A stretch of 64,000 nucleotides of DNA from assembly GCA_050633885.1 (NCBI GenBank), contig JBOEHK010000001.1:496001-560000 (forward strand). Direction: 5' to 3'. Below, piece after piece: positions 43,629 through 52,847 of the stretch. The notes below the pieces were generated by a model. The model ran no database searches. It was not told the DNA's origin and was given only the letters and a program-made list of their open reading frames with translations. The position numbers and the translations under genes are program-made. How positions within the stretch are numbered: the stretch's first letter is position 1; every line of letters begins with the position of its first letter. Origin of the DNA: JAWSVE01 sp050633885. GTDB lineage: Bacteria > Pseudomonadota > Gammaproteobacteria > Pseudomonadales > Cellvibrionaceae.

Positions 43629-44016
43629 AATCTTTATTATTCAAGGTGATTACTAAACAGGGTTCTACTGATTACTAGGGGTTCTGCCCAATTAAGAGGT
43701 GGCTGTTATTTGAGCGAATACGAGATTAAACACATTGTTAAGCGTCTCTTTTAGTGAAAACAGTAACGTGAAAACGGTAAATTGAAAGCAGTAAAACAGT
43801 CAGTAGAAACAGTGCGTAAATTGAGTCTGTCTGATTGAATATCTTTCGAGCGACAAAGCAGAACATTTTACGTCATAGAGCAGCGCCTGAACATCCGATG
43901 GTCTATCAATTTTTATTTATCATGCGGTATTTATGCCTTGATCAAATACTATGTCTCAACTAAGTTACTGTCCTATCTATCAATCCAGCAATTGCTATTC
44001 ATATGACAGACAAGAT
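43629..44016. other. intergenic region between mutS and the cinA-type gene
   Basis: About 390 bp between divergent genes. It contains several loose AAACAGT-AA direct repeats (43750-43820) but no gene or RNA that I can recognise. Confidence 0.5.
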
Positions 44017-44580
44017 ATGTCCACTTCCTCTAATCAGCTAACTGAACTCACAGCGCAACTTGCCAAGCATCTTGTTCAACGTCACTGGACCGTATCTGCG
44101 GCCGAGTCTTGCACGGGTGGAGGAGTGGCGCATACTTTTACAGCGTTATCGGGTAGTTCACAATGGTTTGAAGGTGGATTTGTCACTTATAGTAATCGCA
44201 TGAAGACGGCTATGTTAGGTGTCGATTCGAGTGTATTAGAGACTTGTGGCGCGGTGAGCGAAGCGGTGGTTGAGCAAATGGCTATTGGTGCTTTAGATAA
44301 GAGCGGAGCGAATCTAAGCGTTGCAATTAGCGGAGTTGCAGGACCTGACGGAGGAACTGTCGAGAAGCCCGTAGGAACGGTTTGGTTTGCTTGGGCTGTT
44401 CGTCTTCAAAAAGGGTCGTTAAGAAAATCTTCTCTGATGAAACAAAATGATCAAGTTGGCAGCGTAGGCTGTTATTGTGAGTTACATCAGCTAAAGGGCG
44501 ATAGGCTTAGCATTCGTGAGCAGGCCGTCGTCATTGCCATAAAAGGTCTAATCGAACAAATTAAAAAAACACCTGTATAA
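44017..44580 (+). CDS. pncC: CinA C-terminal / PncC-type nicotinamide-nucleotide amidohydrolase
   Basis: About 187 aa from ATG 44017 (an ATG at 43951 would add 22 unconserved residues). CinA-C domain: VSAAESCTGGGVAHTFTALS, GSSQWFEGGFVTYSNRMKTA, then VAISGVAGPDGGTVEKPVGT. This domain deamidates nicotinamide mononucleotide to nicotinate mononucleotide in NAD salvage. The N-terminal CinA (COG1058) domain is absent, as in E. coli PncC. It lies upstream of recA on the same strand, as in many gammaproteobacteria. Confidence 0.93.
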   Translation: MSTSSNQLTELTAQLAKHLVQRHWTVSAAESCTGGGVAHTFTALSGSSQWFEGGFVTYSNRMKTAMLGVDSSVLETCGAVSEAVVEQMAIGALDKSGANLSVAISGVAGPDGGTVEKPVGTVWFAWAVRLQKGSLRKSSLMKQNDQVGSVGCYCELHQLKGDRLSIREQAVVIAIKGLIEQIKKTPV

Positions 44581-44590
44581 ATCATTAGCG

Positions 44591-44623
44591 CTGGTTGCAC
44601 ATACAGTATTTATACTGTATCTT
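44591..44623 (+). promoter_or_regulatory. recA promoter with a LexA (SOS) box
   Basis: CTGGTTGCACATACAG (44591-44606) fits CTGT-N8-ACAG with one mismatch and overlaps a -35-like TTGCAC (44595-44600). A 17-bp spacer leads to TATCTT (44618-44623). A further palindrome ACAGTATTTATACTGT covers the spacer. LexA repression of recA is expected. Confidence 0.65.
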
Positions 44624-44772
44624 ACTCGACCATTGCTGCTACAACTGTTTGTTAATGACAATAGCCGGTCAACTTTCACGCGTAGCACTTTTTATTTTAT
44701 AAATTTTTAACAACTAACAATAAGCCGCAGAGAAAATGACGGTTTAACAGAATAAAAGCCACGAGGTGAATC

Positions 44773-45813
44773 ATGGACCAAAATAAAGACAAAGCACTAG
44801 AGGCTGCACTTAGCCAAATCGATCGACAGTTTGGCAAAGGAACTGTCATGAGAATGGGTGATAAAGAGCGAGTTGTTATTCCGTCAATATCAACAGGTTC
44901 ATTGGGCCTCGATGTTGCCTTGGGAGTTGGTGGTCTGCCTCGTGGTCGAATTGTTGAAATTTATGGTCCTGAATCATCCGGTAAAACAACACTGACATTA
45001 CAAGTGATAGCTGAGGCTCAAAAAATTGGCGGCACATGTGCATTTATTGATGCGGAGCATGCGCTCGATCCTATTTATGCAGAAAAATTAGGTGTTAATG
45101 TTGATGATTTAATTGTTTCTCAGCCAGATACGGGTGAGCAAGCGCTAGAAGTAACCGACATGCTAGTTCGTTCAAATGCTGTTGATGTATTAGTCGTTGA
45201 TTCGGTTGCGGCGTTAACACCAAAAGCAGAAATCGAAGGCGACATGGGGGATCACCATGTTGGTCTCCAAGCTCGGTTAATGTCCCAAGCATTGAGAAAA
45301 ATCACTGGTAATATTAAAAATGCGAATTGTTTGGTTATTTTCATTAACCAAATCCGTATGAAAATTGGTGTGATGTTTGGTAATCCAGAAACTACCACGG
45401 GTGGTAATGCACTGAAATTTTATTCTTCGGTTCGTTTAGATATTCGCCGTATTGGCGCCGTTAAGGATGGCGATGAAGTCATCGGTAACGAAACACGCGT
45501 CAAAGTAGTTAAAAATAAAGTTGCTCCTCCATTTAAACAAACGGAATTCCAGATACTTTATGGTGCCGGTATTAACCGTATGGGTGAAATTATTGATTTG
45601 GGGGTGAAGCTAGGTTTTGTTGAAAAGTCAGGTGCCTGGTATGCCTATGAAGGAACAAAAATCGGCCAAGGAAAAAATAATGTGGGTAAGTTTTTGCAAG
45701 AGAACCCAGAAATTGCTGACACGATAGAAAGTAAAATAAGAGCCGAATTGCTAGGTTTTCAAGATAAAGATAATGCTGAAGATAGTAATGTCGTAGAGCT
45801 TGATGCCAAGTAA
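44773..45813 (+). CDS. recA: recombinase RecA
   Basis: 346-aa DNA-dependent ATPase for homologous recombination and SOS induction. Walker A GPESSGKTTL at residues 67-76, VDSVAALTPKAEIEG (Walker B region), loop L1 MGDHHVGLQARLMSQALRK and loop L2 INQIRMKIGVMFGNPETTTG; acidic C-terminal tail (DKDNAEDSNVVELDAK). It is followed 103 nt later by recX, with a hairpin between. Confidence 0.99.
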   Translation: MDQNKDKALEAALSQIDRQFGKGTVMRMGDKERVVIPSISTGSLGLDVALGVGGLPRGRIVEIYGPESSGKTTLTLQVIAEAQKIGGTCAFIDAEHALDPIYAEKLGVNVDDLIVSQPDTGEQALEVTDMLVRSNAVDVLVVDSVAALTPKAEIEGDMGDHHVGLQARLMSQALRKITGNIKNANCLVIFINQIRMKIGVMFGNPETTTGGNALKFYSSVRLDIRRIGAVKDGDEVIGNETRVKVVKNKVAPPFKQTEFQILYGAGINRMGEIIDLGVKLGFVEKSGAWYAYEGTKIGQGKNNVGKFLQENPEIADTIESKIRAELLGFQDKDNAEDSNVVELDAK

Positions 45814-45858
45814 GTTTAATCGAGGTGCCCAGCAACATTAATTCGAGGTTAAATAGAG

Positions 45859-45878
45859 CACCATAAATAACTATGGTG
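45859..45878 (+). other. hairpin in the recA-recX gap
   Basis: CACCATA / TATGGTG stem with AATAAC loop, followed by a T-rich stretch. It is likely an attenuator that lowers recX expression relative to recA, as in E. coli. Confidence 0.5.
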
Positions 45879-45916
45879 TTTAGTATTAATTTCCCAAAAA
45901 TAAAAAAGGGACTTTT

Positions 45917-46567
45917 GTGGAAACAGAAAAGCGTCATGACTTAGATAGCATCATAGATTTTCACAGTTCACCTGCAAGCGAACTGGGAGAGTCTATGATC
46001 AATTTGAAGCTTCAATCGGAAAAAATATCTGAATCAGGGGTTTTAGTCCGTGAGGCTCACCAAGTTCCAAGTGACAGTTCCCTCCATTTCATGAATTCCA
46101 ATGAGGCTAATGGGCCATCTTCTAAAAAAGTAGTTGGTATCGGAGCAATTCGTTTTGCAGCGATGTCATATTTAGCTGCAAGAGAGCATTCACAGAAAGA
46201 ATTGATTCAAAAGCTAAATCGCCGATTTGACGATCAGCTCTTGGTGGAGCAGGCGGTACAACAATTATCGGATGAAGCGTTACAGTGCGATGATCGTTTT
46301 ACAGAAGCTTTTACTGCGATGCGAAAGAGGAAAGGGCAAGGCCCTATTCGAATCGCTTTTGAACTTCAACAAAAAGGTGTTTCTCCTGACCTAGTTGAAA
46401 GTTATGTTTATGACATAGCAGAGGTAGAATGGATCGAGCATGCAAAAAATGTATGCCTTAAAAAGTATGGAGAACTTTCCAAAACACACTCCCAAAAAAT
46501 CAAGCAAATGCGGTTTTTGCAATATCGTGGCTTTTCTAGCGATACCATAAGATCAGTTTGGCGCTAG
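45917..46567 (+). CDS. recX: RecA regulator RecX with an N-terminal extension
   Basis: 216 aa from GTG 45917, supported by AGGGA 5 nt upstream. The RecX helical-repeat region starts near residue 68 (GAIRFAAMSYLAAREHSQKE, LIQKLNRRF) and runs to the end (MRFLQYRGFSSDTIRSVWR). The first ~65 residues are hydrophilic and unconserved, longer than the usual RecX (about 150 aa). RecX binds RecA filaments and moderates their activity. It follows recA in the standard order. Confidence 0.92.
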   Translation: METEKRHDLDSIIDFHSSPASELGESMINLKLQSEKISESGVLVREAHQVPSDSSLHFMNSNEANGPSSKKVVGIGAIRFAAMSYLAAREHSQKELIQKLNRRFDDQLLVEQAVQQLSDEALQCDDRFTEAFTAMRKRKGQGPIRIAFELQQKGVSPDLVESYVYDIAEVEWIEHAKNVCLKKYGELSKTHSQKIKQMRFLQYRGFSSDTIRSVWR

Positions 46568-46851
46568 GCTAGGCTTGTTAATTACGATCTCTTCGTTTTG
46601 TCTTTCTTATCACCAATATCAGTAGTTTTTTAAACGGTTATTCTTATACCGAATTAGCCCTAAGTACATTGCTTTCTTAGTTCTTTAGTGAATAGTCATA
46701 AATTTCTCCTATTTCAACTTCTCGCGTTTCGTTTGACACCGCCTGTCAGTATATTGACGGTTTATTATTGCCTTTCTGCACAAAAACTTTAATCTACACC
46801 CAACTCATCTAGTACTTTAGTGCTAACAAATAATGCGTGTAGGGGTAAAAT

Positions 46852-47367
46852 ATGAAAATTAAACATTTGGTTCTTCCATTGGCTCTTTGCTGCAGTTCGG
46901 CTGTTTTTGCTGCAAATAACGGTACTTTGGGTGCGACATCTACAGGTGATACCGATGTGACGATCACAATTGGTGATGTGGTACAAGTGAGTGTCGAGCA
47001 AGATGTTAATCTGACTTACACCCCGGGTGTTGATAGCACGGGCACGACAGGATTGTGTATCTATAGAAATAGTGATGCGGATGTAGATGTGACGTTAACA
47101 TCAGCGAATGATAATGCAGGGGCCTTTAGAATGGCCGATGGCACTAATTTTATCACTTACTCTGTTGATCTGTCTGGTAGTACGACAGCCCTGACTGGTA
47201 TTGCGAGCGCCTTTTTAAATACGTTATCTGATGAAGATAATACCTCTTCGAGTTGTAGTGGTGGATATTCGCATGATCTAGATGTCACTGTAACGGCGGC
47301 AAATTTAGATGCAGCTCAAGCAGGTACATACTCCGATACGGTGACAGTTTTAGTTGCGCCCAATTAA
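46852..47367 (+). CDS. pilin-like single-domain subunit
   Basis: 171 aa: signal peptide (MKIKHLVLPLALCCSSAVFA), then one beta-sandwich domain with Cys pair GLCIYRNSDADVDVTLTSAN and SSCSGGYSHDLDV, and the terminal strand AGTYSDTVTVLVAPN. Layout and motif order match the pilin at 19153-19761 and both halves of the neighbour at 47552-48544. It is probably the main shaft subunit of the chaperone-usher pilus whose chaperone and usher lie 27 kb away. A strong terminator follows, so it can be expressed in excess of the downstream gene. AGGGG ribosome site. Confidence 0.75.
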   Translation: MKIKHLVLPLALCCSSAVFAANNGTLGATSTGDTDVTITIGDVVQVSVEQDVNLTYTPGVDSTGTTGLCIYRNSDADVDVTLTSANDNAGAFRMADGTNFITYSVDLSGSTTALTGIASAFLNTLSDEDNTSSSCSGGYSHDLDVTVTAANLDAAQAGTYSDTVTVLVAPN

Positions 47368-47411
47368 GTTTTATAGATTTTAGTACTTCCCTCTGTTGTT
47401 AGGTGTTATTT

Positions 47412-47445
47412 GCAATCGTAGTGCATTCTACGATTGCTTTTTTTG
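47412..47445 (+). terminator. rho-independent terminator after the pilin gene
   Basis: Perfect 10-bp stem GCAATCGTAG / CTACGATTGC with 6-nt loop followed by eight T's. It separates the pilin from the adhesin-like gene, and partial readthrough would set their ratio. Confidence 0.92.
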
Positions 47446-47551
47446 TTTTGGGAATGAGATATTTAAACGCTTTTTATAAAAGTGGCACAAATAAACAAGA
47501 AAGTTTGAATGCTTTTATGTATGGTCTTGTGAAATGTAAAAAGGCGTACAA

Positions 47552-48544
47552 ATGTTGAAGGTTTTGATAAAGAATTGTTTGATTATTATTTTGATGTTAC
47601 TGACGTTCCCTGCTCTAGCAAGGGTCGAGATAGTGAGGTCTTTTAATGATTTTGTATTCGGCAACTGGAACGGTCAGGGTAACTTATCATTAAGTCAGTC
47701 AGCTTGTATTCGATCTTATACGGGCAATAATTTTTTTAGCCTACGTGCGCGGGATTTTGCATTGCGCGCTCAGATGAATACTCCTGCAAGTTCTTCAGGG
47801 AGCCCTTTCGTTTTTTATCATGTCAGTAATAGTAATTATTCTTTTCCATTTGTTTTAGAAGTCAGTGATTTATTGTCTGGTGGATCACAAACACTCGCCC
47901 CAGATACTTTTAGTAATGCTCTCACTTATCAAATATTTTTATGCTTTTTTGGTGGTAATAATGCGGAACTAACAGTGTCTGCACTTGCAAACGACATGTA
48001 TGCTGTTCCTGCGGGCGATTATCGAGTAAGCATGGATGTTGAAGCTAGAAGACTGAATAACGGGGGGGGAGTAACCGGCGATAGGGATAGACAAAATAAT
48101 GTTTTGGGTACGGTGACTATACCTTCGTTAGTCCGGCTGTCTAATATTGAAGATATCAATTTTGGAGTCTACGATGGTGTATCGGGAGTCGTCAGTCAAA
48201 ATGAATCTTTCTGTGTGTATTCAAATGCTTCGAATTATACTATCACGCCATCTACGTTAACTTCTGCAGGTTCGCCTTTAACTTTTGGGTTGTCGTCAGC
48301 AGGAGGAAAAATTTTAGAGTATTCAGTTCGAATAAATAATTCTGCCGATGGAGCTAGCGGTGTCGATTTAACAAATGGTGAAACTTCAGGATCGATGAGT
48401 ACCAATCTTCCGTACCCATTTAGTGTGAGTTGTCGTAATGGTGATAATGCAGCGATCTTTATTCAAATACAGGGTTCAGATATTCAAGCAGTGAGTCCAG
48501 GAAGCTACTCTGGTACTTTAATGCTTCAGGTTGCACCGATCTAG
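47552..48544 (+). CDS. two-domain pilus tip adhesin-like protein
   Basis: 330 aa: signal peptide (IIILMLLTFPALA), then two beta-sandwich domains. The N-terminal domain (about 25-170) has SACIRSYTGNNFFSLRARDF, a second Cys in QIFLCFFGGNN, and ends VPAGDYRVSMDVEARR. The C-terminal domain (185-330) has RLSNIEDINFGVYDG, SFCVYSNASNYTI, VSCRNGDN, and ends SPGSYSGTLMLQVAPI. The C-terminal half is pilin-like, the N-terminal half more divergent. That is the classic plan of a tip adhesin with lectin and pilin domains. No usher or chaperone is adjacent. Ribosome site AAGG upstream. Confidence 0.72.
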   Translation: MLKVLIKNCLIIILMLLTFPALARVEIVRSFNDFVFGNWNGQGNLSLSQSACIRSYTGNNFFSLRARDFALRAQMNTPASSSGSPFVFYHVSNSNYSFPFVLEVSDLLSGGSQTLAPDTFSNALTYQIFLCFFGGNNAELTVSALANDMYAVPAGDYRVSMDVEARRLNNGGGVTGDRDRQNNVLGTVTIPSLVRLSNIEDINFGVYDGVSGVVSQNESFCVYSNASNYTITPSTLTSAGSPLTFGLSSAGGKILEYSVRINNSADGASGVDLTNGETSGSMSTNLPYPFSVSCRNGDNAAIFIQIQGSDIQAVSPGSYSGTLMLQVAPI

Positions 48545-48560
48545 ATATTACAACCGCAAA

Positions 48561-51110
48561 CTAAAGTTTCCGAATGGATTCTATTTTATAAAGTCTTTCC
48601 ATTCTTGTTGCATAATTAGCGGCTAAGTCACTAATTAATTTATAGCTGGTTGCTGTCACTGTTAATCCTATTTTACCTTTTTGTAGCGTTCGCTTGTTTT
48701 CATTTGCAGAGTCAGCTTTGATCAGTTTTTCATTTAGAAGCCCATACAGGAAAGGGTTTCTCTGATCAATAAAGTCATAAGGGCACTTTTTCAATTTTCG
48801 ACTCAGAATTTTAAAGTTGTCATCGATACGGTCTTTAACTTTTTTGAGCTGCAGGTTGAAGTGTTGATTAAGTTTTTTGGGTGAATTGTTAATCAGTGTT
48901 TGCAACTCTTCGCAGTCAGCAGCAATGTTATTAAGGTTTGTAGAGCAGTCGCTAATGACAGAGAGGGCGGAGTATAGTTTTGACGTCATTTCTTTATGAT
49001 CTTTATCTAAAAGTAGACCTAAGGCCATCCTTTCACCCATAGCAGAATTTTGTTGTGTTAATTCGGTATTGATATCGTGTAACTGTGCTTCTCTTGAGTT
49101 AATTTCATTGTCTAGGTTTGTGATGTTGTCAGCAATGCTTGTTAATTTGTATTCGGCACCTGTTGATCGTATCTTTTTTGCTGCACGAATTTCGGTTAAT
49201 TGCTTTAATTGTCGGTAGTATTTTTCAATCAGTGCTGTTCTGTCTGGGGATAAATAACGCAGTTTTTTAATGCAATTGTTTAGGGCAATAACAATGTGGT
49301 TTTTGTCTATGCTGGCGAGAACCGCTTCTTTGGGAAGCTTCCATACCTGCAATCCATGATGCCATTTGCCGAAATATTCTGAAGCTATTTTTTCAATTTT
49401 TGCATCTCTACTTTCTTTTTTCAGAAGATTTTCAATGGATAGTAACTGAGATTTTTCTAAATCTATTTCGTTTTTTAAATAGAAATCTTTTGTTAAGTCC
49501 AGAGAATGTTTTTTGGTGTTCGCTAGTAGTTTTTTAAGGCGGTTGTCCTTAGGTATTAAACTGTCGTCAATAACTTTGTATTGTTGGTTTGAGTTATTTT
49601 TTTCTTCGATGTGATCTATCAGTTCAGTTAAATTTTCAGCATATCGAAGATTTTCATTGTCTCTTACCATCATTTCGATTGCTTCATGTCGAGATGCAGC
49701 AATATGTTCTAGTTTTGTGTTTAGGTCGAAAAGTGGCGTTGAAGGCTCTGATCCTAGTACATTATTTTGGTAGCGAGTTGAGAGAGAATCTGTTGTGAGG
49801 CGCTTTAAAATAGAGTGGTATGCAAAGTTGAAATAAGTACTATGGATATATTCCGTTGTTTCAACTAGTGAGGTGATAGATGAAAATAAATTGATTAATT
49901 TGTCATTAGACAATTTAGAGGCCGCTTGAGTTAATGCGTTGCTGGATGTGTTTGGTTTATCTTTCCAGTTCTTCGAGTGCTGTAATTGTTTAAGGCTAAT
50001 TGAAATCGGCCGAGAAACTTCTTCATGGTTTAATTTTCCTAGCTCACGAGCAAGAAGGCAACAATACTGGCGTATTGAAAGAGTGTTAAGAAGCGACATG
50101 CATACAGTTAGCGAAGTTTTATTATCTTCATCCTTGTTAGGTTTTTTGTCCTTTGCGTTTAAATTACCTTGAAATTCACCGCCATAATTAATAATGATGC
50201 TTGCCGGTGGTTGTACTCCAATTATTTTGCAAATTGCAGCAGTTAACATGAAAAATCGGGGTTCGTCTTTTGCTATGAGAGCATGAGATTTTAATTTAGG
50301 TTTACCTTTAATAAAGAACGGTGTGATCAGCAAACCCGACAACGCAATCAGTGGGATGCTAATTAATGCGACACTAAGCATCCAAAGGACAATGGAAATT
50401 GGAGAAATCAAGCTATAAAAAATGACTGCTGAGTATATGCCAGCTACTGCTAAAGCCGACACGCCTAAAATGTACAAAAAAGGTAGAGCTAAGGATAGAA
50501 ATGTTGTGAGGTAAGCCTGTACCTTATCATTACCTGTAATCTCTATGCCTAAAGTCCCTTGTTTAGGGATTTTAAACAAGGATTTTATTTGTGCCGCTTG
50601 CTCTTTTAAAGAAGGAGTAGAAAACGTTGTTTTTGCTTTATCTTTTGTTTTGTTTGTTTTTACGCTATTTATTGGTTTGAGATTAGGTGCTGGAGTTTCG
50701 CTGTGACTTTTTAATGGCTGATGCTTTTTGATATCGGCTGACGAGGGATTGCTTTCGGCTTTAGTTGTTTTCAAATGACGGCTTTTGTTAGTTTGGTTGT
50801 TCATGGTGATCGTTGTTTTAGGAGCTGCTTCTGAAAGGACATTTGTTTTTTTTGTTTTTAATTTGCTTTCTGGTTTTGTTGGCGGATGGATTTCGCTTTC
50901 TAAGCCAAAATCGATGAGACGGTCACTTAAATTGACAGCTTCTTCGTAGCTCATCTCTTTCTTTAGCACATGAGGCTTCCCAGGCTCGATGTTTTCAAGC
51001 ACCTTGGGAGAAATCTTAGCGGATAGCAAATAGCGTTCTAATTCTGCGACGGCATCTTCTGTGGCAGACATCTTGTTTGCTGAAGTTTCAACGATAACGC
51101 TGAATTCCAT
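48561..51110 (-). CDS. large membrane protein related to M48 peptidases but with a degenerate zinc motif
   Basis: 849 aa. Residues 1-70 form a small cytoplasmic domain; 75-175 is a Lys/Ser/Thr-rich linker; two or three membrane helices span about 195-290 (LPFLYILGVSALAVAGIYSA, VLWMLSVALISIPLIALSGL). The next region follows M48 order: APASI-like QPPASIIINYGGEFQGNL, LTVCMSLLNTLSIRQYCCLL, then ARELGKLNHEE near residue 350. Active relatives have HEFGH there, while this has RELGK, so both zinc His are gone. The C-terminal 300 residues are helical or coiled-coil. It is presumably a non-catalytic paralogue with a scaffold role. Convergent with the adhesin-like gene. Confidence 0.65.
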   Translation of the reverse strand: MEFSVIVETSANKMSATEDAVAELERYLLSAKISPKVLENIEPGKPHVLKKEMSYEEAVNLSDRLIDFGLESEIHPPTKPESKLKTKKTNVLSEAAPKTTITMNNQTNKSRHLKTTKAESNPSSADIKKHQPLKSHSETPAPNLKPINSVKTNKTKDKAKTTFSTPSLKEQAAQIKSLFKIPKQGTLGIEITGNDKVQAYLTTFLSLALPFLYILGVSALAVAGIYSAVIFYSLISPISIVLWMLSVALISIPLIALSGLLITPFFIKGKPKLKSHALIAKDEPRFFMLTAAICKIIGVQPPASIIINYGGEFQGNLNAKDKKPNKDEDNKTSLTVCMSLLNTLSIRQYCCLLARELGKLNHEEVSRPISISLKQLQHSKNWKDKPNTSSNALTQAASKLSNDKLINLFSSITSLVETTEYIHSTYFNFAYHSILKRLTTDSLSTRYQNNVLGSEPSTPLFDLNTKLEHIAASRHEAIEMMVRDNENLRYAENLTELIDHIEEKNNSNQQYKVIDDSLIPKDNRLKKLLANTKKHSLDLTKDFYLKNEIDLEKSQLLSIENLLKKESRDAKIEKIASEYFGKWHHGLQVWKLPKEAVLASIDKNHIVIALNNCIKKLRYLSPDRTALIEKYYRQLKQLTEIRAAKKIRSTGAEYKLTSIADNITNLDNEINSREAQLHDINTELTQQNSAMGERMALGLLLDKDHKEMTSKLYSALSVISDCSTNLNNIAADCEELQTLINNSPKKLNQHFNLQLKKVKDRIDDNFKILSRKLKKCPYDFIDQRNPFLYGLLNEKLIKADSANENKRTLQKGKIGLTVTATSYKLISDLAANYATRMERLYKIESIRKL

Positions 51111-51630
51111 AGAGGCATCCTTATTTACATGTTCTTACTGAAATCTGCTGCATAATTTTATATTTCAATCTGTCTTTGAAAGCTGGAACTGTCCTGAGTT
51201 TATCTGGTTGAGATTGGGGTCAAGTTCAATGTGTAATTTCTTCCAAAGTGTAATTTCAAAGCGCAATAGAAGGAGAGACCGCTGCTACTTCTTCGGCCAA
51301 AAGCGGGCTATTTTCTGAGCACTTTAGCTTATTCGTATTTGCTTGTTTATTTTGTGATCAATCTCACAATTTTGCGTAAGTACACGTAAAGTGTGTGTCG
51401 CTTACAAAATAGCAGTGCATAAATTTGTAAAGAGCTTAACGACTTAACGGCTAAATTTGACGATTTAGGAGGCGATAAGCCGACAATTTTCAAACTTAGC
51501 GGAGTTGCTAACAGAATCATCAATAGAGCTTAACTGGGATTCGTTCTATAATCGGCGCCCCAAAAATTACCGTGAAAACGGCTGATTTTGATTAGTAACT
51601 AATATCTCAATGAGTGAAGAGGAAAATACA
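51111..51630. other. intergenic region upstream of leuB
   Basis: About 520 bp between divergent genes. No small gene, leader peptide or RNA that I can identify. A leuB ribosome site (AGAGGAA) lies at its right end. Confidence 0.5.
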
Positions 51631-52707
51631 GTGTCGAGGCAAATTCTAGTGTTACCCGGTGATGGAATTGGTCCAGAAATCGTTGCTGAGGCAAGAAAGG
51701 TACTTGAACGTGTCAATGAGATTCAGCAATTGAATCTTGAATTTGATGAAGCTCATTTGGGAGGAGCGGGGGTTGATGCCGCTGGAAAACCGTTACCTGA
51801 TGAAACTCTGGAAAAAGCAAAAAAAGCAGATGCTATTTTAATGGGGTCTGTCGGTGGACCCAAATGGGATAATATTGATCGAGCTATTCGCCCAGAGCAA
51901 GGACTATTACAAATTCGCTCAGCGATGGGTTTTTTTGCGAATCTCCGTCCAGCTATTCTCTACCCTCAATTAGCAGAAGCCTCTTCTTTAAAGCCTGAGA
52001 TAGTTTCTGGTTTAGATATTATGATTGTGCGAGAGTTAACTGGCGGTATTTATTTTGGCCAGCCTCGGGGTATTCATACGCTAGAAAATGGCGAAAAGGA
52101 GGGTTTCAACACCTACCGCTACTCGGAAAGTGAAATTATTCGTATCGGAAAAGTCGCTTTTGAGATGGCTCAAAAGCGAGGTAAAAAGGTTTGTTCTGTC
52201 GATAAAGCGAATGTGCTTGAGGCTACGATGTTATGGCGAGATGTGATGACAGAGGTTGCTAACGATTACCCTGATGTCGAGCTGTCTCATATGTATGTCG
52301 ATAATGCAGCAATGCAGCTTGTTCGAGACCCAAAGCAGTTTGATGTGATGGTCACGGGTAACATGTTCGGAGATATTTTGTCGGATGCTGCCGCGATGTT
52401 GACGGGCTCAATAGGCATGCTGCCTTCAGCTTCACTTAATAGTAGTGGGTGTGGCCTGTACGAGCCTTGTCATGGTTCTGCACCAGATATTGCAGGGCAG
52501 GGAATTGCTAATCCGTTGGCGACGATACTATCTGCTGCAATGATGTTGAGGTATTCACTCAACTTGCCCGATGCTGCAAATAGCATTGAGCTAGCTGTTG
52601 GGGCTGTTTTAGATCAGAAATTACGAACCGCTGATATTTACTCAGAAGGTTGTCAGCGAGTGACTACTAAGGCAATGGGCGAGGCGGTTGTTGATGCAAT
52701 TCAATAA
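51631..52707 (+). CDS. leuB: 3-isopropylmalate dehydrogenase
   Basis: Third step of leucine synthesis, oxidising 3-isopropylmalate with NAD+. 358 aa from GTG 51631, chosen because AGAGGAA lies 7 nt upstream and the translation becomes MSRQILVLPGDGIGPEIVAE; the ATG at 51610 adds 7 residues without a ribosome site. Motifs: GSVGGPKWDN, ELTGGIYFGQPRG, the catalytic YMYVDNAAMQLVRDP-type segment and GSAPDIAGQGIANPLATILS. leuB-asd-usg-fimV order is conserved with pseudomonads. Confidence 0.97.
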   Translation: MSRQILVLPGDGIGPEIVAEARKVLERVNEIQQLNLEFDEAHLGGAGVDAAGKPLPDETLEKAKKADAILMGSVGGPKWDNIDRAIRPEQGLLQIRSAMGFFANLRPAILYPQLAEASSLKPEIVSGLDIMIVRELTGGIYFGQPRGIHTLENGEKEGFNTYRYSESEIIRIGKVAFEMAQKRGKKVCSVDKANVLEATMLWRDVMTEVANDYPDVELSHMYVDNAAMQLVRDPKQFDVMVTGNMFGDILSDAAAMLTGSIGMLPSASLNSSGCGLYEPCHGSAPDIAGQGIANPLATILSAAMMLRYSLNLPDAANSIELAVGAVLDQKLRTADIYSEGCQRVTTKAMGEAVVDAIQ

Positions 52708-52847
52708 ATTTTAAATTTAGAATGTTGCAGCTTGAAGTTAAAATTTAAATTAATTGCGTTTTGGTTCGATTTTTAATGCTCAATGTTTAATGTTAAATAC
52801 AAAGCAGAATATGTTTGTTTGATATAACTGAGAAGGTAGAAAGAAAA

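Noticed and set aside
44601..44616. ACAGTATTTATACTGT as the LexA box
   Set aside because: Half-sites are in reverse order (ACAG-N8-CTGT); the correctly ordered box is CTGGTTGCACATACAG just upstream.
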